Positions 1 through 12,052 of a DNA stretch of 55,402 nucleotides are shown piece after piece. The stretch's first letter is position 1. Every line of letters starts with the position of its first letter. This DNA is from Halorientalis sp. (GTDB taxonomy: Archaea > Halobacteriota > Halobacteria > Halobacteriales > Haloarculaceae), in contig NZ_JAQCNH010000093.1 of assembly GCF_028275115.1 (NCBI RefSeq), positions 1 to 55,402 on the forward strand. The letters are read 5' to 3'. Position numbers and translations under genes: made by a program. Under the pieces are notes generated by a model, which saw only the letters and a list, made by a program, of their open reading frames with translations, had not been told where the DNA came from and did not search any database.

Positions 1-24
1 GGAAGTGAAACGATGACGGCGTGG

Positions 25-73
25 ACGAATCGCTCCGCGATTCGTTCGCACACCAGAAATCGGAGATTTCTGG
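25..73. repeat. Two tandem perfect hairpins
   Basis: Two adjacent inverted repeats are visible: a 9-bp stem with a 3-base loop at 25-45 (arms ACGAATCGC and GCGATTCGT) and another 9-bp stem with a 3-base loop at 53-73 (arms CCAGAAATC and GATTTCTGG). They lie downstream of the 3' end of the minus-strand gene at 148-690. No gene is supported in 1-147. They could be transcript-end structures or a mobile repeat remnant; haloarchaea do not use classic intrinsic terminators in a well-defined way, so the role is open. Confidence 0.5.
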
Positions 74-147
74 GGACGCTGTATCCCCTCCCTACTCGCT
101 CCCTCCGGTCGCTCCTTGAGGACGGGGGCTTAGCGCCTGCAAAACAG

Positions 148-690
148 CTAACTGATATGAGCGGCCACGTCCGCGTCGGTGATGATGCCGACCATCTCGG
201 CGTCCGCGATGACGATGACGGCCTCGTGGTGGTCGAGGTGTGTGTCGACCTCGCCCACGGTGGCGTCTCTGATGACGGTCGTGATCGACTCGCGCATCAC
301 GTCGGCCACGGGGAGTTCGCCGGGGTCGTCCTCGTCGGAGTGGCGGATGTCGCTGTGTGCGACGATTCCGACGGGGTAGTTGTCTCGGACCACCGGGAGC
401 TGGGAGTACCCCTCCTGGTCCATCACTTCGATAGCCGTCATGACGCTGTCGTCGGGCTCGACGCCGTAAACCGGACTGTGCATCAGGTCGCCAGCACGCA
501 GAATACCGCCCTCGGCTTCCTCCAGGGCGTTGACGATCCGCCGAAGCGTCGAGAGCCGCGGGTCTACGTCCCCACCCTCGATCCGAGCGATCAGCGGCTG
601 GGACACGTCCGCACGCTCGGCCAACTCGCTCTGTGTCAACTCCAGCGCGTTCCGACGCTCCCGGAGATCCTCAGGGGTCGGTAGCTCCAT
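148..690 (-). CDS. HTH-CBS domain transcriptional regulator
   Basis: 180 aa. Residues about 5-58 form a Cro/C1-type helix-turn-helix (RERRNALELTQSELAERADV, then SQPLIARIEGG). Residues about 65-178 form a pair of CBS domains (LMHSPVYGVEPDDS, SQLPVV, VADVMRESITTV, VGIITDADVA). CBS pairs usually bind adenine nucleotides or S-adenosyl compounds, so this is most simply a metabolite-sensing DNA-binding regulator. The ATG at 690 is preceded by an A/T-rich TATA-like stretch and by a perfect 15-base palindrome (699-713) between TATA and start, which suggests autoregulation (inference). The ligand and target genes are unknown. Confidence 0.9.
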   Translation of the reverse strand: MELPTPEDLRERRNALELTQSELAERADVSQPLIARIEGGDVDPRLSTLRRIVNALEEAEGGILRAGDLMHSPVYGVEPDDSVMTAIEVMDQEGYSQLPVVRDNYPVGIVAHSDIRHSDEDDPGELPVADVMRESITTVIRDATVGEVDTHLDHHEAVIVIADAEMVGIITDADVAAHIS

Positions 691-698
691 GCGGACAG

Positions 699-713
699 AT
701 TACCAGAGGTAAT
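699..713. promoter_or_regulatory. Operator-like palindrome before the HTH-CBS gene
   Basis: ATTACC-AGA-GGTAAT is a perfect 6-bp inverted repeat with a 3-base centre, 9 bases upstream of the ATG (690). It overlaps the edge of the TATA-like sequence, which reads TTTTTGTATTACC on the minus strand. Its symmetry and place suit a dimeric HTH repressor site, possibly for the adjacent protein itself. Confidence 0.5.
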
Positions 714-733
714 ACAAAAAGGTTCCCCAGTCG

Positions 734-1108
734 TCAGGCGCCGGCGGAGGCGTCGGCTTCTTCGTCTTCGTCGAACTCGATGGTCTCGACGACCGAGAGG
801 GGCACGTCGCGGAGGGTACCGCCGACCTCGCTCTTTGCGATGCGCTGGGCGTGTTCGGTGCTCTCTGCGTTGAATACCTTCATTTCCAGCACCAACCCCA
901 CGAGCGCGGTGTCGGCGGCGATGAACGCCGAGTCGAAGGGTTCGCCACAGGCGGGACAACCCGTGGCACCCACGTCGACTTCGACGTAGTCCATGTCCTG
1001 GTCGTTGAGCCGCTTGCCCGCTTCGCTGACCGCGACACCGATCGCGTCGTCGATGTCCTCGACGTCCCGAACCAACCAGGCTGCTTCCATCGCCACGAGA
1101 TAGTTCAT
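734..1108 (-). CDS. DUF555 / UPF0212 family protein
   Basis: 124 aa. The protein begins [20 protein letters not shown] and has a CPACGEPF pair of cysteines near residue 50, matching the conserved archaeal DUF555 (UPF0212) family of unknown function. The ATG at 1108 is chosen over an in-frame GTG nine codons upstream because family members start MNYLV and the upstream TATA-like ATAAG lies too close to the GTG. The only visible metal-binding feature is the CxxC. The C-terminus is a short acidic tail. Confidence 0.85.
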   Translation of the reverse strand: MNYLVAMEAAWLVRDVEDIDDAIGVAVSEAGKRLNDQDMDYVEVDVGATGCPACGEPFDSAFIAADTALVGLVLEMKVFNAESTEHAQRIAKSEVGGTLRDVPLSVVETIEFDEDEEADASAGA

Positions 1109-1393
1109 ATCCGCCTCTCTGTCCCCCACCTCCACTTGTCTTATGATTCGCTCGCGCGACGACGTCGACTGCGCACGTCACTCCGATAATAGGCATAACT
1201 TATGAGATCGACCGGTGTCGATTATCTCCGCGTTATCATTCGCGGCCACTGTGAGCCCTCTCTACTTGTTCTTTCCCCAACCGAAACAAAACCACCGGAG
1301 GGGAGTCTCGTCGGACGTGGCGAAAGACCGTTATGAAATCCAGATGTACGGAACAGTTATATACTCTGCTTGGCCCAAATCCAGTCGAGGACA

Positions 1394-1570
1394 ATGGAAA
1401 CCCGCCTGCACAGTGGTCTGCTGTTCGCGCTGTATCAGCTGAGCCTGATGCTCGGTATCGCGCTCATGCCCGTGGCGTTCGTCACCAGTCGGTTCGGATT
1501 CACACTGCCCGTTCACCGGGTGATCGACCGCCTCGGGGCGGCCTACGAGCGAACCAGCACTGGAGAGTAG
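1394..1570 (+). CDS. Small conserved membrane protein
   Basis: 58 aa. One hydrophobic stretch runs from about residue 5 to 30 (LLFALYQLSLMLGIALMPVA), followed by a short basic segment with a conserved-looking HRVIDRLGAAYER end. An in-frame ATG lies 8 codons earlier (1370), but METRLHSG at 1394 gives a compact protein, and the TATA-like TTATATA at about 1354-1361 would start transcription close to it. Function unknown; I regard it as a real haloarchaeal small membrane protein from its composition and promoter. Confidence 0.65.
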   Translation: METRLHSGLLFALYQLSLMLGIALMPVAFVTSRFGFTLPVHRVIDRLGAAYERTSTGE

Positions 1571-1689
1571 GTCACTGCGACACGGCCTCCGTCTCCGCCA
1601 GCACGCACCGCCGAGACCGCCTAGGCTTCGACGTACTGCGTTCGGCGAGTCCGCGAGTTTTGACACTCGGTCACGGTCACCCCGTAGAG

Positions 1690-2669
1690 ACGGAATTCGC
1701 CGCGTTCGCCGGGCGTGCTAACGAGGTCGAGTTTACTGCAGCCAACCTGGAGACCGTCCCCCTCGTTCGGGGCCTGTTTTCGGTCGCCGCGGACGGCCTC
1801 GACACTGTCGCCCAGTTCGTTCAGAGCCGGGTCTTCCCGGCGCACGAGTCGGCGACGCCTGACATCGGTCCGAATCTCTGTTATGCCGCCACCGCGCGCG
1901 CAGCAGGCCACAACGTGTCGGCCGACGACGTCGAGCCCAAATCGCCGCCGTCGGTGACGTGGGTGACGTGGCCGCGGCGTGCGACTTCGGCGGCCAGCAG
2001 GGCCGCGGCGCGTTCGGTGCCGGCGGCGGGTCGGAGCGCCTGACCGTCGACGGACTCAAGACCGAGTTACACGACCTCGCGGCGGCGACCGGCTCTGGCA
2101 GCCAGGACCGCAGGCTCGACCGCCTGTTCGGCCTGTTCAATCGCTGTGCGCCGGCCGAAGCCCGCTATCTCCCGCGGATCGTTCTCTCGGAGTGCGTATC
2201 TGCGTCGGTGACGGAACCGTCAGAGGCGCAATCACCGAGACTGTTGAGTGCGCACTGCAGGTGACCAACAATTACGGATTGGTCGCGACCGTCGCCTGCG
2301 AGGCCAGCGAGACCGGCCTCGGCGACGTACATCTGGACGTAGGGCGGCCGGTCCAGGCGATGCTGGCACAGGCCGGGACGGTCGCCGACGGTCGAGACCA
2401 TCGGGAAAGTCGCGACCGGGCTCACCGACGAGGAACTGGCCGACAGCACCGAGTTGCTCGGGCCACACGTTCGCTCCACGGACAGCAAGGTCGTCGAGAT
2501 CGAACCGGCGGTGGTGTTCGAGGTCGGTTGCGAGGAGATCTAGTCCTCGCCGACGTACTCCTCGGATTACGCCCTCCGGTTCCCCCGCTACCGCGGCGTC
2601 TGCGACGACAAGGACTGCGAGAGCGCGGACACGCTGGAGCGGGTCGAGCGACTGGCGGGCGGCGAGTGA
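1690..2669 (+). pseudogene. ligA: Broken ATP-dependent DNA ligase gene (catalytic core deleted)
   Basis: Reading across frames recovers the haloarchaeal ATP-dependent DNA ligase from end to end. The N-terminal DNA-binding domain is frame 1, 1690-1950 (EFAAFAGRANEVEF, then FVQSRVFPAHESATPDIGPN). It continues after a frameshift near 1950 (FGGQQGRGAFGAGGG, LFGLFNRCAPAEARYL) and another near 2190 (GDGTVRGAITE, VHLDVGRPVQAMLAQAGT). At about 2390 the sequence jumps straight to the OB-domain end (TIGKVATGLTDEELAD, VVFEVGCEEI), with an in-frame TAG at 2541, and ends [14 protein letters not shown]. The adenylation core with its active-site lysine (KYDG) motif, roughly 230 residues, is absent. The expected ATG is ACG at 1690. 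It cannot make an active ligase; another ligase must serve the cell. Confidence 0.85.
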
Positions 2670-2708
2670 ACCGACACGGGTTTTCGACCGCCGACCGAAC
2701 ACTCCGAT

Positions 2709-3461
2709 ATGACCGTCCAGTTCGACGACCTCCGCCTCGACTGGCTGGGGTACGCGACCGTCCGTCTCGAGGCACCCGACGGACCTGTCGTCTACCTCGA
2801 CCCGGGCCGGTACGGGGTGTTCGACGAATACGACCCTCGGGACGGGGGCCACACGAGCGAGGCGAGTGGAGACTCGTCGGAGCCGTGGTCTGACGGTGAC
2901 ATAATCTGTGTTAGTCACGTCCACCACTACGATACCGACGGAATCGAGCGAGTGGCCCGCGAGAACGCGACCGTCATCGTCCACGAGGCGGTCCACCACA
3001 GCGAGACGGACCGCGACGTGACGCCCGTCCGGGACCTGCCGTACGACACCCATCGGGTCGACGACGAGTTCGACGACCTGATAGGCGACGTTATTCTGCG
3101 GACGACAGCGGCGTACAACCACGCCGACGGCCCGCACACCCGACCGGACGGAACGCCGTTCCATCCCGAGGGTACCGGCTGTGGCTTCCTCCTGGACGTC
3201 GACGGCACCACCGTGTTCTGGACCGGCGACACCGACGTGCTGGACGGTCACGCCGCACTCGACGTGGACCTCCTCCTCGTGCCCATCGGCGGCACGTTCA
3301 CGATGGACCGCGAGGCTGCGGCCGGACTGGCCGAAGCGATGGACCCTGGGCTCGTCGTCCCGGTCCACTACGACACGTTCGAGGCAATCACGGCCGACGC
3401 AGAGGCGTTCGTCGCGGACCTCGACGCCCGGAGTGTCCCGGTCACGCTGGACGGCGAGTAA
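2709..3461 (+). CDS. MBL-fold (metallo-beta-lactamase superfamily) hydrolase
   Basis: 250 aa, ATG at 2709. The layout matches the UPF0173-like branch of MBL-fold proteins: a strand-rich start (LDWLGYATVRLEAPDG), a metal motif region (ICVSHVHHYDTDGIE), then YNHADG, FWTGDTDVLDG and VPVHYDTFEAI, which carry later metal-ligand His and Asp positions. The usual HxHxDH reads HVHHYDT here, so the metal set may be unusual. The substrate is not predictable. It starts 40 bases after the ligase remnant and is intact. Confidence 0.85.
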   Translation: MTVQFDDLRLDWLGYATVRLEAPDGPVVYLDPGRYGVFDEYDPRDGGHTSEASGDSSEPWSDGDIICVSHVHHYDTDGIERVARENATVIVHEAVHHSETDRDVTPVRDLPYDTHRVDDEFDDLIGDVILRTTAAYNHADGPHTRPDGTPFHPEGTGCGFLLDVDGTTVFWTGDTDVLDGHAALDVDLLLVPIGGTFTMDREAAAGLAEAMDPGLVVPVHYDTFEAITADAEAFVADLDARSVPVTLDGE

Positions 3462-3479
3462 CCTGCGCTACGCTTCGAG

Positions 3480-3680
3480 TCACTCGTCGTTCCGGACCTC
3501 GTCGACCGTGGCCGGAAGTTCGACCGCGCCGAGGTCCGTCTCGAAAAACGCGAGTCCCGGCGGATCGACGGGCGGTTCGGGCTCGTCCCGCCGTTCCAGT
3601 TCCGCTGTGATAGCGCGTTCACACGACCGTCGGTCGGCGGCCGGGGATTGGTTGTCCCGCCCGTTGTTGTTATTTACCAT
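3480..3680 (-). CDS. Small acidic hypothetical protein
   Basis: 66 aa from the ATG at 3680 (MVNNNNGRDNQSPAADRR); an in-frame ATG seven codons upstream is less likely. It is rich in Glu, Asp and Pro, with no membrane segment and no motif I recognise. It lies between top6A (same strand, upstream) and the convergent MBL gene. Haloarchaeal composition supports coding, but the function is unknown. Confidence 0.5.
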   Translation of the reverse strand: MVNNNNGRDNQSPAADRRSCERAITAELERRDEPEPPVDPPGLAFFETDLGAVELPATVDEVRNDE

Positions 3681-3759
3681 CGTCAAAAGCACGCCGCCCA
3701 CGGAAATAACGTTGTGGCGGGCGGATGGGAGTTCAGCAGGAACCAGGCGGACGGGTCGA

Positions 3760-4863
3760 TTAGATGACGTTCATCTCGGTCAGTCGCTCGGGCAGATACG
3801 TATCCGTCACGAAGTCGAGCCCGCGCGCTGCCAGGCTCTGCTGTTCCGCCTTCTTTTCGATGTCGAGTTGCAGTTCGATCTGTTCCTCCCAGTAGTCGGT
3901 CATGAAGCGTGGGTCCTCCAGTTCCGACTCCAGAGCGTTCACGTCCGAGTCCGAGAGCGGGTCCGTCGGGAGGTCGTACTCCACGATGTCGGCCGGCTGG
4001 ATGCCGATGAACTGCGCGTCGGGCGTCGCCAGATACTCCGACAGGTGTGCGGACTTGATCGACCCGTACGCGACGGAGCCGTAGATGCGGTACGACCAGG
4101 GGTCGCCGTCGGTAAAGACCGTCACCGGCAGTCCGAGTTCGTCGTGGAGTCGCTTGGTCAGTCGCCGGGTTGCCCGCGCGGGCTGGCCCTTCAGGTGGAC
4201 GACGATGCAGTTGTGTTGTTCGTCGAACCCGTTCTCGACGAGCCGGTCGCGCATCCCGCCGGTCTCTACACACAGCGCGAAGTCCGCGTCGTTGTCGAGG
4301 AACTCGATGGTGTCGGGGTTGTTCGGGATCTGATACCCCCCCTCGCCGACGTCCTCCTGACAGTGGATCTCGCGTTCGCCCCGCCGGGTCTGCTCGCGAA
4401 TGAGCAGGGGTCCCATCACCGTGGCCCCGGACTCCTCGGGGCGCATGTGGAACTCCTCGCGGCGAACGTCTGAGACGATTTCCAGGTCCTCGATCAGCTG
4501 GTTGGACTCGTCCTGGCTGGTGAACTGAGCCTCCTCGTGGTCGAAGGACTCGCTCAGGTAGTACAGCTCACGCAGAGTCGACGAGCGGTCTTCTTCGAGT
4601 TGCTGAGCCAGGAACTCGATGACGTAGGTGGCTTTCAGTAGCTTCTGTGCGCCGCTGACGGTCTTTGCACTACGGGTGCTCTCGCGGTCGCCGTACACCC
4701 AGACGTCCATGTCCTCGTCGTACTCGATGTTCGATTTCGTCCGGGTCGGAAGGGACATAGTCGGAACCTCGCCGCCGGCGAACTGGTCGTAGAACTCCGC
4801 AGCTAGGTCGATCAACTGCTCGCGTGCGTCTGCCTCGCTCTGTGTGTCGCTGTCGGTACTCAT
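3760..4863 (-). CDS. top6A: DNA topoisomerase VI subunit A
   Basis: 367 aa, usual length for the Spo11/Top6A family. This subunit cuts and rejoins DNA in the A2B2 type IIB topoisomerase that relaxes and decatenates DNA. The 5Y-CAP domain carries the catalytic tyrosine in RELYYLSE (Y101 or Y102). The Toprim domain shows the acidic glutamate ([11 protein letters not shown]) and the DxD motif ([11 protein letters not shown]). The C-terminus ends [13 protein letters not shown]. The ATG (4861-4863) follows the top6B stop by one base, so both subunits are translated from one transcript. Confidence 0.97.
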   Translation of the reverse strand: MSTDSDTQSEADAREQLIDLAAEFYDQFAGGEVPTMSLPTRTKSNIEYDEDMDVWVYGDRESTRSAKTVSGAQKLLKATYVIEFLAQQLEEDRSSTLRELYYLSESFDHEEAQFTSQDESNQLIEDLEIVSDVRREEFHMRPEESGATVMGPLLIREQTRRGEREIHCQEDVGEGGYQIPNNPDTIEFLDNDADFALCVETGGMRDRLVENGFDEQHNCIVVHLKGQPARATRRLTKRLHDELGLPVTVFTDGDPWSYRIYGSVAYGSIKSAHLSEYLATPDAQFIGIQPADIVEYDLPTDPLSDSDVNALESELEDPRFMTDYWEEQIELQLDIEKKAEQQSLAARGLDFVTDTYLPERLTEMNVI

Positions 4864-4864
4864 G

Positions 4865-7252
4865 TTAGGCGTTGATACTCAGTTTCTCGTCTTCGATGCC
4901 CTCGACCTGCACGTCAAAGGTAGCGTCGCCGTCGACGCTGTACTCGATGCTCGCCTCCTGACCGGCCGTGACCGTCGTGGTCCACTTGACGAAGTACTCG
5001 CCGTCCATCTCGACGACGCTGGCGTCTTCGACCTCACCGGGGTCCTCGCTCACGATGTCCGTAAGCTCCAGTGAAACGTCGGTGTCGTCGTTGTTCTCGA
5101 CGATCAGCCGGACCGTCTCACCGTCGCGTTCGCGGTCGACGAGCACGTTGTTCATGATGCGGGCCAGCGAGTCGTCGATGTGCAACTCCCCTTCGCCGGT
5201 CACCTCTTCGAGCTTCTCGGCCATCGCCGGCAGAATCGTCGCCAGTTTGTCCTGCTTGCGGCGGCGTTTCTCCATCGAGCGGCGCTTCTTGAGGTACGAT
5301 TTCAGGTCACGGGCCGCCTCGCGGATAACCCGCTCGACCTCGTCTTCGATCTCGGGAACGTTCGCCACCGCGTCCTTCGACTCGCTGGTGAACGGGACGT
5401 TCGTGGAGGCGACGTGGACCATGATGACTGCCGGGCCGTTCGGGATGCCGCTCCCACCGGGCTGGTCGAGCTTGTAGTTGCGCCAGTTGATCCGCTTGAC
5501 TACGTCGGTGATCGAACAGGCTCCCCGCTGATAGACCAGCGGGACGCGATTGGCAAACCGCATCACCTCGGCACTAGACCCCTCCTCCATATCGCCACCG
5601 TAGGCGATGCCTGCCTCGACGATGAACGGGTCGCCGCCGTGAACCGAGGCGTCCCGTGTCGACGCGGCGTAGAAGTCCGCGTCGAACTCCTTTTGCAGTC
5701 CCGCCAGCACCAACTCGTCGGAGATTGGAGAGAGGCAGTCAGTCGGCGGTGCGATGATGTCCGCCTCGCGCATCGCCTCGTGGAGTTCGCTGGCGGTGTC
5801 GCGGTCGTCGTCGATGGCCCCGATGTTCGGCGGCTCGTCGGGCACCGTCGCCATGCGCTCCCAGACCGCGTCGAGGACCTTCTCGCGCGCAGTCTCGCCG
5901 AACGTGGCCCCGTCGTACTCCTCGGTCGCGTCGGCAGCCCGGTCGACGTAGTCGTCGACCTGATCGTGCGTGAGCCGGTCGTGGGAATGCTCGTCGTCCT
6001 CGAACTTGGCGGCGACCCGCTCGGCCAGCCCCTGCACGTGAGCGTCGTCTTTCCGGTCCGTGGTCGCTTCGTTCACGAGGGCGTAGACGTCGGCGGTTCG
6101 CTCGTCGGTAACGACCTCCCAGGCGGCTTCGACGGCCTTTTGCCGGACGGTCGAACCGAATGTCGTGTCGTACGCGTCCGCGACGTTCTCGGCGGCCGTC
6201 TCGGCGATGCCCTGTATTTGCGAATGGGTGACAGCGCTGGCGTCCGCGACCGCTGTGGCGACCGACTCGGCGAACTCGGCCGTGGCCTCCGCGCCCTTGT
6301 TCGCGACGGCCTCGGAGACGGCGGCTTCGACGTCCGCCTCCTCGTGTGCCGCGGGGGCGTTCCAGGCCATCTCGCGCCCGAAGTGCCGGTCGCGGAAGTT
6401 GTCGATCACCTTCTGTGCGGTCTTGCCACCGACGCGTGTGAACTCCCCCTGCAGGAAGCCCGACACGGAGTAGGAGTCGGTCGCGTCGAGCATCTTCTGC
6501 AGGGTTCCCAGTTCGACGCCGTGTGGATGGGGACGAATCTCTTCGGTCTCCTCGGGGAGCTGGTCGGTCGCGCGCTCGAACTTGAACTGGTCCTGCGGTT
6601 CCCGGAGCTCCAGCCGAGCGTGGGGGTTGACGACTGCAGTGTGCTTGACGTAGTCGTGGAGCTGGGTGCGAGCACGCATGTTCGCCTCCATCTCCAGTTC
6701 GATCCGCGTCCCGTGTGGGCGGTCCCACGAGGTGGTGTCCTCGCCTTCGATCTCCGGCTCGTTCGAGTCGGTGTCGATAGTCAGCTCGAAGTACTTCGCG
6801 TCGGCGCTCCCCTTGGTGCGACTGGTGATTTTGGCTGGTTTGCCGCTGGTGAGTTGTGCGTAGAGAACGGCCGCTGAGATTCCGATCCCCTGCTGACCGC
6901 GATTCTGCTCACGAGCGTGAAAACGAGACCCGTAGAGTAGCTTCCCGAATATCTTGGGAATCTGCTCTTTAGTGATACCTGGGCCGTTGTCCTCGACGAT
7001 AAGACGGTAGTAGTCGTCGTTCTCCTGAATCTCGACGTAGATGTCGGGGAGGATGCCCGATTCCTCGGTCGCGTCGAGTGCGTTGTCGACGGCCTCCTTG
7101 ACGGCCGTCACGAGCGCCCGCGCGCCAGAGTCGAACCCGAGCATCTGACGGTTCTTCTCGAAGAACTCGGCGATGGAGATGGATCGCTGAGCTTCTGCTA
7201 GCTCCTCTGCGATCCCCTCCTCCTCGGCGAGCGTCGACTGGTACGAGGTCAT
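4865..7252 (-). CDS. top6B: DNA topoisomerase VI subunit B (ATPase)
   Basis: 795 aa from the ATG at 7252 ([17 protein letters not shown]); an in-frame GTG three codons upstream is less likely. It is the GHKL-type ATPase of topoisomerase VI: motif [16 protein letters not shown], motif [10 protein letters not shown], motif [11 protein letters not shown], then the H2TH and transducer domains with [12 protein letters not shown]. It is far longer than crenarchaeal Top6B (about 530 aa). The extra length is an acidic Ala-rich insert of about 200 residues inside or next to the H2TH region, containing a visible internal duplication (LTHxQ ... TFGxTxRxK ... AxWE, twice), and a C-terminal beta-rich tail. 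It forms an operon with top6A and diverges from gyrB. Confidence 0.96.
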   Translation of the reverse strand: MTSYQSTLAEEEGIAEELAEAQRSISIAEFFEKNRQMLGFDSGARALVTAVKEAVDNALDATEESGILPDIYVEIQENDDYYRLIVEDNGPGITKEQIPKIFGKLLYGSRFHAREQNRGQQGIGISAAVLYAQLTSGKPAKITSRTKGSADAKYFELTIDTDSNEPEIEGEDTTSWDRPHGTRIELEMEANMRARTQLHDYVKHTAVVNPHARLELREPQDQFKFERATDQLPEETEEIRPHPHGVELGTLQKMLDATDSYSVSGFLQGEFTRVGGKTAQKVIDNFRDRHFGREMAWNAPAAHEEADVEAAVSEAVANKGAEATAEFAESVATAVADASAVTHSQIQGIAETAAENVADAYDTTFGSTVRQKAVEAAWEVVTDERTADVYALVNEATTDRKDDAHVQGLAERVAAKFEDDEHSHDRLTHDQVDDYVDRAADATEEYDGATFGETAREKVLDAVWERMATVPDEPPNIGAIDDDRDTASELHEAMREADIIAPPTDCLSPISDELVLAGLQKEFDADFYAASTRDASVHGGDPFIVEAGIAYGGDMEEGSSAEVMRFANRVPLVYQRGACSITDVVKRINWRNYKLDQPGGSGIPNGPAVIMVHVASTNVPFTSESKDAVANVPEIEDEVERVIREAARDLKSYLKKRRSMEKRRRKQDKLATILPAMAEKLEEVTGEGELHIDDSLARIMNNVLVDRERDGETVRLIVENNDDTDVSLELTDIVSEDPGEVEDASVVEMDGEYFVKWTTTVTAGQEASIEYSVDGDATFDVQVEGIEDEKLSINA

Positions 7253-7485
7253 TCTCTGCACAACCCTACCCCCGGAGGGGTTAAATGTTACACGACAGTC
7301 CAGTGAAAGTGGAGGCGTGATTGTGTCTCTCTAACAACCTGCAGCGCGGTGGTCCACGAATCGGTCTGCCAGGTGGGCGGGGACGGTTTCGAGAGCGGGG
7401 CGAGCGGACAAAAGTCGCTATCGTTGGAAACGGCAGAAGGTGCCCCTACTGAACGAGTTCGCACGCGAGCGTGCGCGTGCGGGGG

Positions 7486-7492
7486 TTTTATC
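7486..7492 (+). promoter_or_regulatory. TATA-like element of gyrB
   Basis: TTTTATC about 32-38 bases before the gyrB ATG (7524) fits an archaeal TATA box with a short leader. Just upstream is a GC-rich imperfect palindrome (GCACGCGAGCGTGCGCGTGC, 7461-7480). Gyrase promoters in haloarchaea are known to respond to supercoiling; whether this palindrome takes part is inference. Confidence 0.45.
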
Positions 7493-7514
7493 AGCCCTCG
7501 AACCGTACAGATGA

Positions 7515-9449
<1,935 letters not shown>

Positions 9450-9450
9450 C

Positions 9451-11985
9451 ATGAGTTCGGAACTGCCGGACGCCCCCGACGACGCGACAGCGGCTCCCGC
9501 AGCGAACGTCGAGCGCGTGCGGGTCGAAGACGAGATGGAGCAGAGTTACATCGACTACGCGATGAGCGTCATCGCCGGTCGTGCTCTCCCGGACGTGCGG
9601 GACGGCCTCAAGCCTGTCCACAGACGAATCCTCTACGCGATGCACTCCATGGGTGTGACGAGTGGCTCCGGCCACCGCAAGTCCTCGTCGGTCGTCGGGG
9701 AGACGATGGGTGACTACCACCCACACGGAGACCAGGCCATCTACGACACCCTCGTGAATATGGCGCAGACGTTCACGATGCGAGAGCCGCTGGTCGACGG
9801 GCAGGGAAACTTCGGTTCGATGGACGGGGACCCGGCCGCGGCCATGCGGTACACTGAAGCCCGGATGAGCCCCATCTCGGAGGAGTTGCTGGAGGACATC
9901 GACAAGGACACCGTTGACTTTCAGTCCAACTACGACGACCGCCTCGAGGAGCCGACGGTCCTTCCTGCGGCCTACCCGAACCTGCTCGTCAACGGCTCGA
10001 CCGGTATCGCGGTCGGGATGTCGACCAAGATTCCACCGCACAATCTGAACGAAGTAATCGACGCGACGATACACCTAATCGACAACCCCGACTGCGACGT
10101 GGAAGACCTGATTCACCTTGAAGAGAGTCCGGGGCCAATCAAGGGACCGGACTTCCCGACGGGTGCGAATATCGTCGGCCGCAACGACGTTCACAAGGCG
10201 TACACGTCCGGCCGCGGCAGATTGACCGTCCGCGCGGAGTACGAGGTCGACCGCGAGGAGGGGCGAATCGTCATCAGCGAACTCCCGTATCAGGAGAACA
10301 AGGCTCGCGTGGTCGAGCGGATCGCGGAGAACGTCAATCAGGGGAAGATCGAAGGCATCAGCGACCTCCGCGACGAGTCCGACCGGGACGGTGTCCGGGT
10401 CGTGGTTGACCTCAAACGCGGTGCCAACGCGGACGTGGTGGAGAATCAGCTCCTGGAACACCACCTCGAATCGACGTTCGGCGTCATCAACCTCGCCTTG
10501 GTCGACGGCCAGCCCCGCGTACTGACGCTCAAGGAGACGCTGACGGAGTACGTCGACCACCGGAGAGAGGTCGTCCGGCGACGGAGCCAGTTCGAACTCG
10601 ACGAGGCGGAGGACCGTGCCCACATCCTCGAAGGGCGGCTCACGGCGGTCAAAAATGCAGACGACGTGATAGATATCGTCCGGGACGCGGACACTCGGGA
10701 CGACGCCAAAGCGGCGCTGAAAGACGAGTACGACTTTTCGACCGAGCAGGCCGACCACATCGTTCGTATTCAGATCGGGAGCCTGACTTCGGAGGAGGTC
10801 GGTGAGATAGAGACCGAGTACGAGGAGGTTCAGAGTCGGATCGACAGGCTGGAAGAGATTCTGGGCGACCAGCAGGAACTGCTGGACGTCATCAAAGACG
10901 AACTCGGAGAGATTCGCGAGCAGTACGGGGACGAACGCCGGACTCGTGTCGTCGAGGACGACGGGGAGGTCACACACGAGGACCTCATCCCCGAGCAGGA
11001 CTGTGTGGTCGTCATCACCGAAGACGACTACATCAAGCGGATGCCCGTCGAGCAGTTCGAGCCACAGGGTCGTGGCGGCAAGGGCATCATCGGTGCGGAC
11101 CCCAAGGAGGGCGACCGCGTCAACGAGGTGTTCCGCGCCAACAGCCACGACTACCTGCTCTGTTTCACCAACCAAGGGAAGGTCTATCGGCTGAAGACGT
11201 ACCAGGTGCCCGAGATGAGCCGGACGGCTCGTGGCAACCACATCCGGAACGTAATCGGCGGAATCGGCAACGGTGAGGAGATTACGGCCGTCGTCGACAC
11301 GGAGGCGTTCAGCGAGGACCGTTGTCTCACGATGGTCACCCGGAACGGCTACGTCAAGCGGACCTGCACGACCGACTTCCAGAACATCCGGTCGACGGGG
11401 ATTATCGCGGCCTCGCTCGAAGACGGCGACGAACTCGCCGACGTGGAAGTAACCGACGGCAAGCAGGACCTCGTCATCGCCACTGCCAGCGGCATGACGA
11501 TTCGATTCGCCGAGACCGAGGCGCGACAGATGGGGCGCAACGCCCGCGGCGTCGGAGCGATCAAACTCAAAGACGACGACCACGTCGTCGGACTGGTCGC
11601 GACAGGCGGCGGTCCCGCGAGTGACGCGAGCGGACCCCCGTCGGCGGACGCCTCCGACGGTGCCGACGACCGGTCGCTGCTGACCGTCACCGAGAACGGC
11701 TACGGGAAGCGGACCCTGCTCGATGAGTACCGCCAGCAGTCCCGCTACGGAAAAGGCCTCATCGACATCAAGACCGACGGCCGCAACGGACTGGCGACGG
11801 ACGTGAAGAGAGTCGCGGAGACCGACCACCTCATTATCATGAGCGAGAGTGGCCAGATCATGCGAACGCGCGCGGCCGACATCTCGACAGTTGGGCGCAA
11901 CACGAAAGGAGTCACCATCATGGACCTCGACGGGACCGACCATATCGCGAGCGTGACCGTCGTGCCCGACCCCGACGACGAGTAA
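9451..11985 (+). CDS. gyrA: DNA gyrase subunit A
   Basis: 844 aa. The breakage-rejoining subunit: [36 protein letters not shown], and the catalytic tyrosine Y134 in [12 protein letters not shown] coiled-coil arm follows, then a C-terminal beta-pinwheel of about six blades beginning with the GyrA box (QGRGGKG, near residue 540), which marks it as gyrase rather than topoisomerase IV. A Ser/Asp/Gly-rich insert ([18 protein letters not shown]) lies in a loop near residue 730 and is typical of haloarchaeal surface loops. Confidence 0.98.
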   Translation: MSSELPDAPDDATAAPAANVERVRVEDEMEQSYIDYAMSVIAGRALPDVRDGLKPVHRRILYAMHSMGVTSGSGHRKSSSVVGETMGDYHPHGDQAIYDTLVNMAQTFTMREPLVDGQGNFGSMDGDPAAAMRYTEARMSPISEELLEDIDKDTVDFQSNYDDRLEEPTVLPAAYPNLLVNGSTGIAVGMSTKIPPHNLNEVIDATIHLIDNPDCDVEDLIHLEESPGPIKGPDFPTGANIVGRNDVHKAYTSGRGRLTVRAEYEVDREEGRIVISELPYQENKARVVERIAENVNQGKIEGISDLRDESDRDGVRVVVDLKRGANADVVENQLLEHHLESTFGVINLALVDGQPRVLTLKETLTEYVDHRREVVRRRSQFELDEAEDRAHILEGRLTAVKNADDVIDIVRDADTRDDAKAALKDEYDFSTEQADHIVRIQIGSLTSEEVGEIETEYEEVQSRIDRLEEILGDQQELLDVIKDELGEIREQYGDERRTRVVEDDGEVTHEDLIPEQDCVVVITEDDYIKRMPVEQFEPQGRGGKGIIGADPKEGDRVNEVFRANSHDYLLCFTNQGKVYRLKTYQVPEMSRTARGNHIRNVIGGIGNGEEITAVVDTEAFSEDRCLTMVTRNGYVKRTCTTDFQNIRSTGIIAASLEDGDELADVEVTDGKQDLVIATASGMTIRFAETEARQMGRNARGVGAIKLKDDDHVVGLVATGGGPASDASGPPSADASDGADDRSLLTVTENGYGKRTLLDEYRQQSRYGKGLIDIKTDGRNGLATDVKRVAETDHLIIMSESGQIMRTRAADISTVGRNTKGVTIMDLDGTDHIASVTVVPDPDDE

Positions 11986-12052
11986 GCGAAACCCCCGTTT
12001 CGACGGTATCGCTCGCCGGCACCTTTTTTAGACGTACGCGCGAGACGTAATA

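Noticed and set aside
13-684. Long plus-strand frame opposite the HTH-CBS gene
   Set aside because: It is the antisense of a clear HTH-CBS protein and shows no motif; high GC gives long empty frames on the opposite strand.
1621-1911. Minus-strand frame ending ECQNSRTRRTQYVEA
   Set aside because: The last residues look protein-like, but the frame covers the ligase relic and has no start context; may be a fragment of a lost gene, not supportable.
2232-3368. 378-residue minus-strand frame across the MBL gene
   Set aside because: Arg/Val-rich text without a family motif, exactly opposite a good MBL-fold protein.
10075-11943. 622-residue minus-strand frame opposite gyrA
   Set aside because: Shadow of gyrA; composition follows codon positions of the opposite strand.
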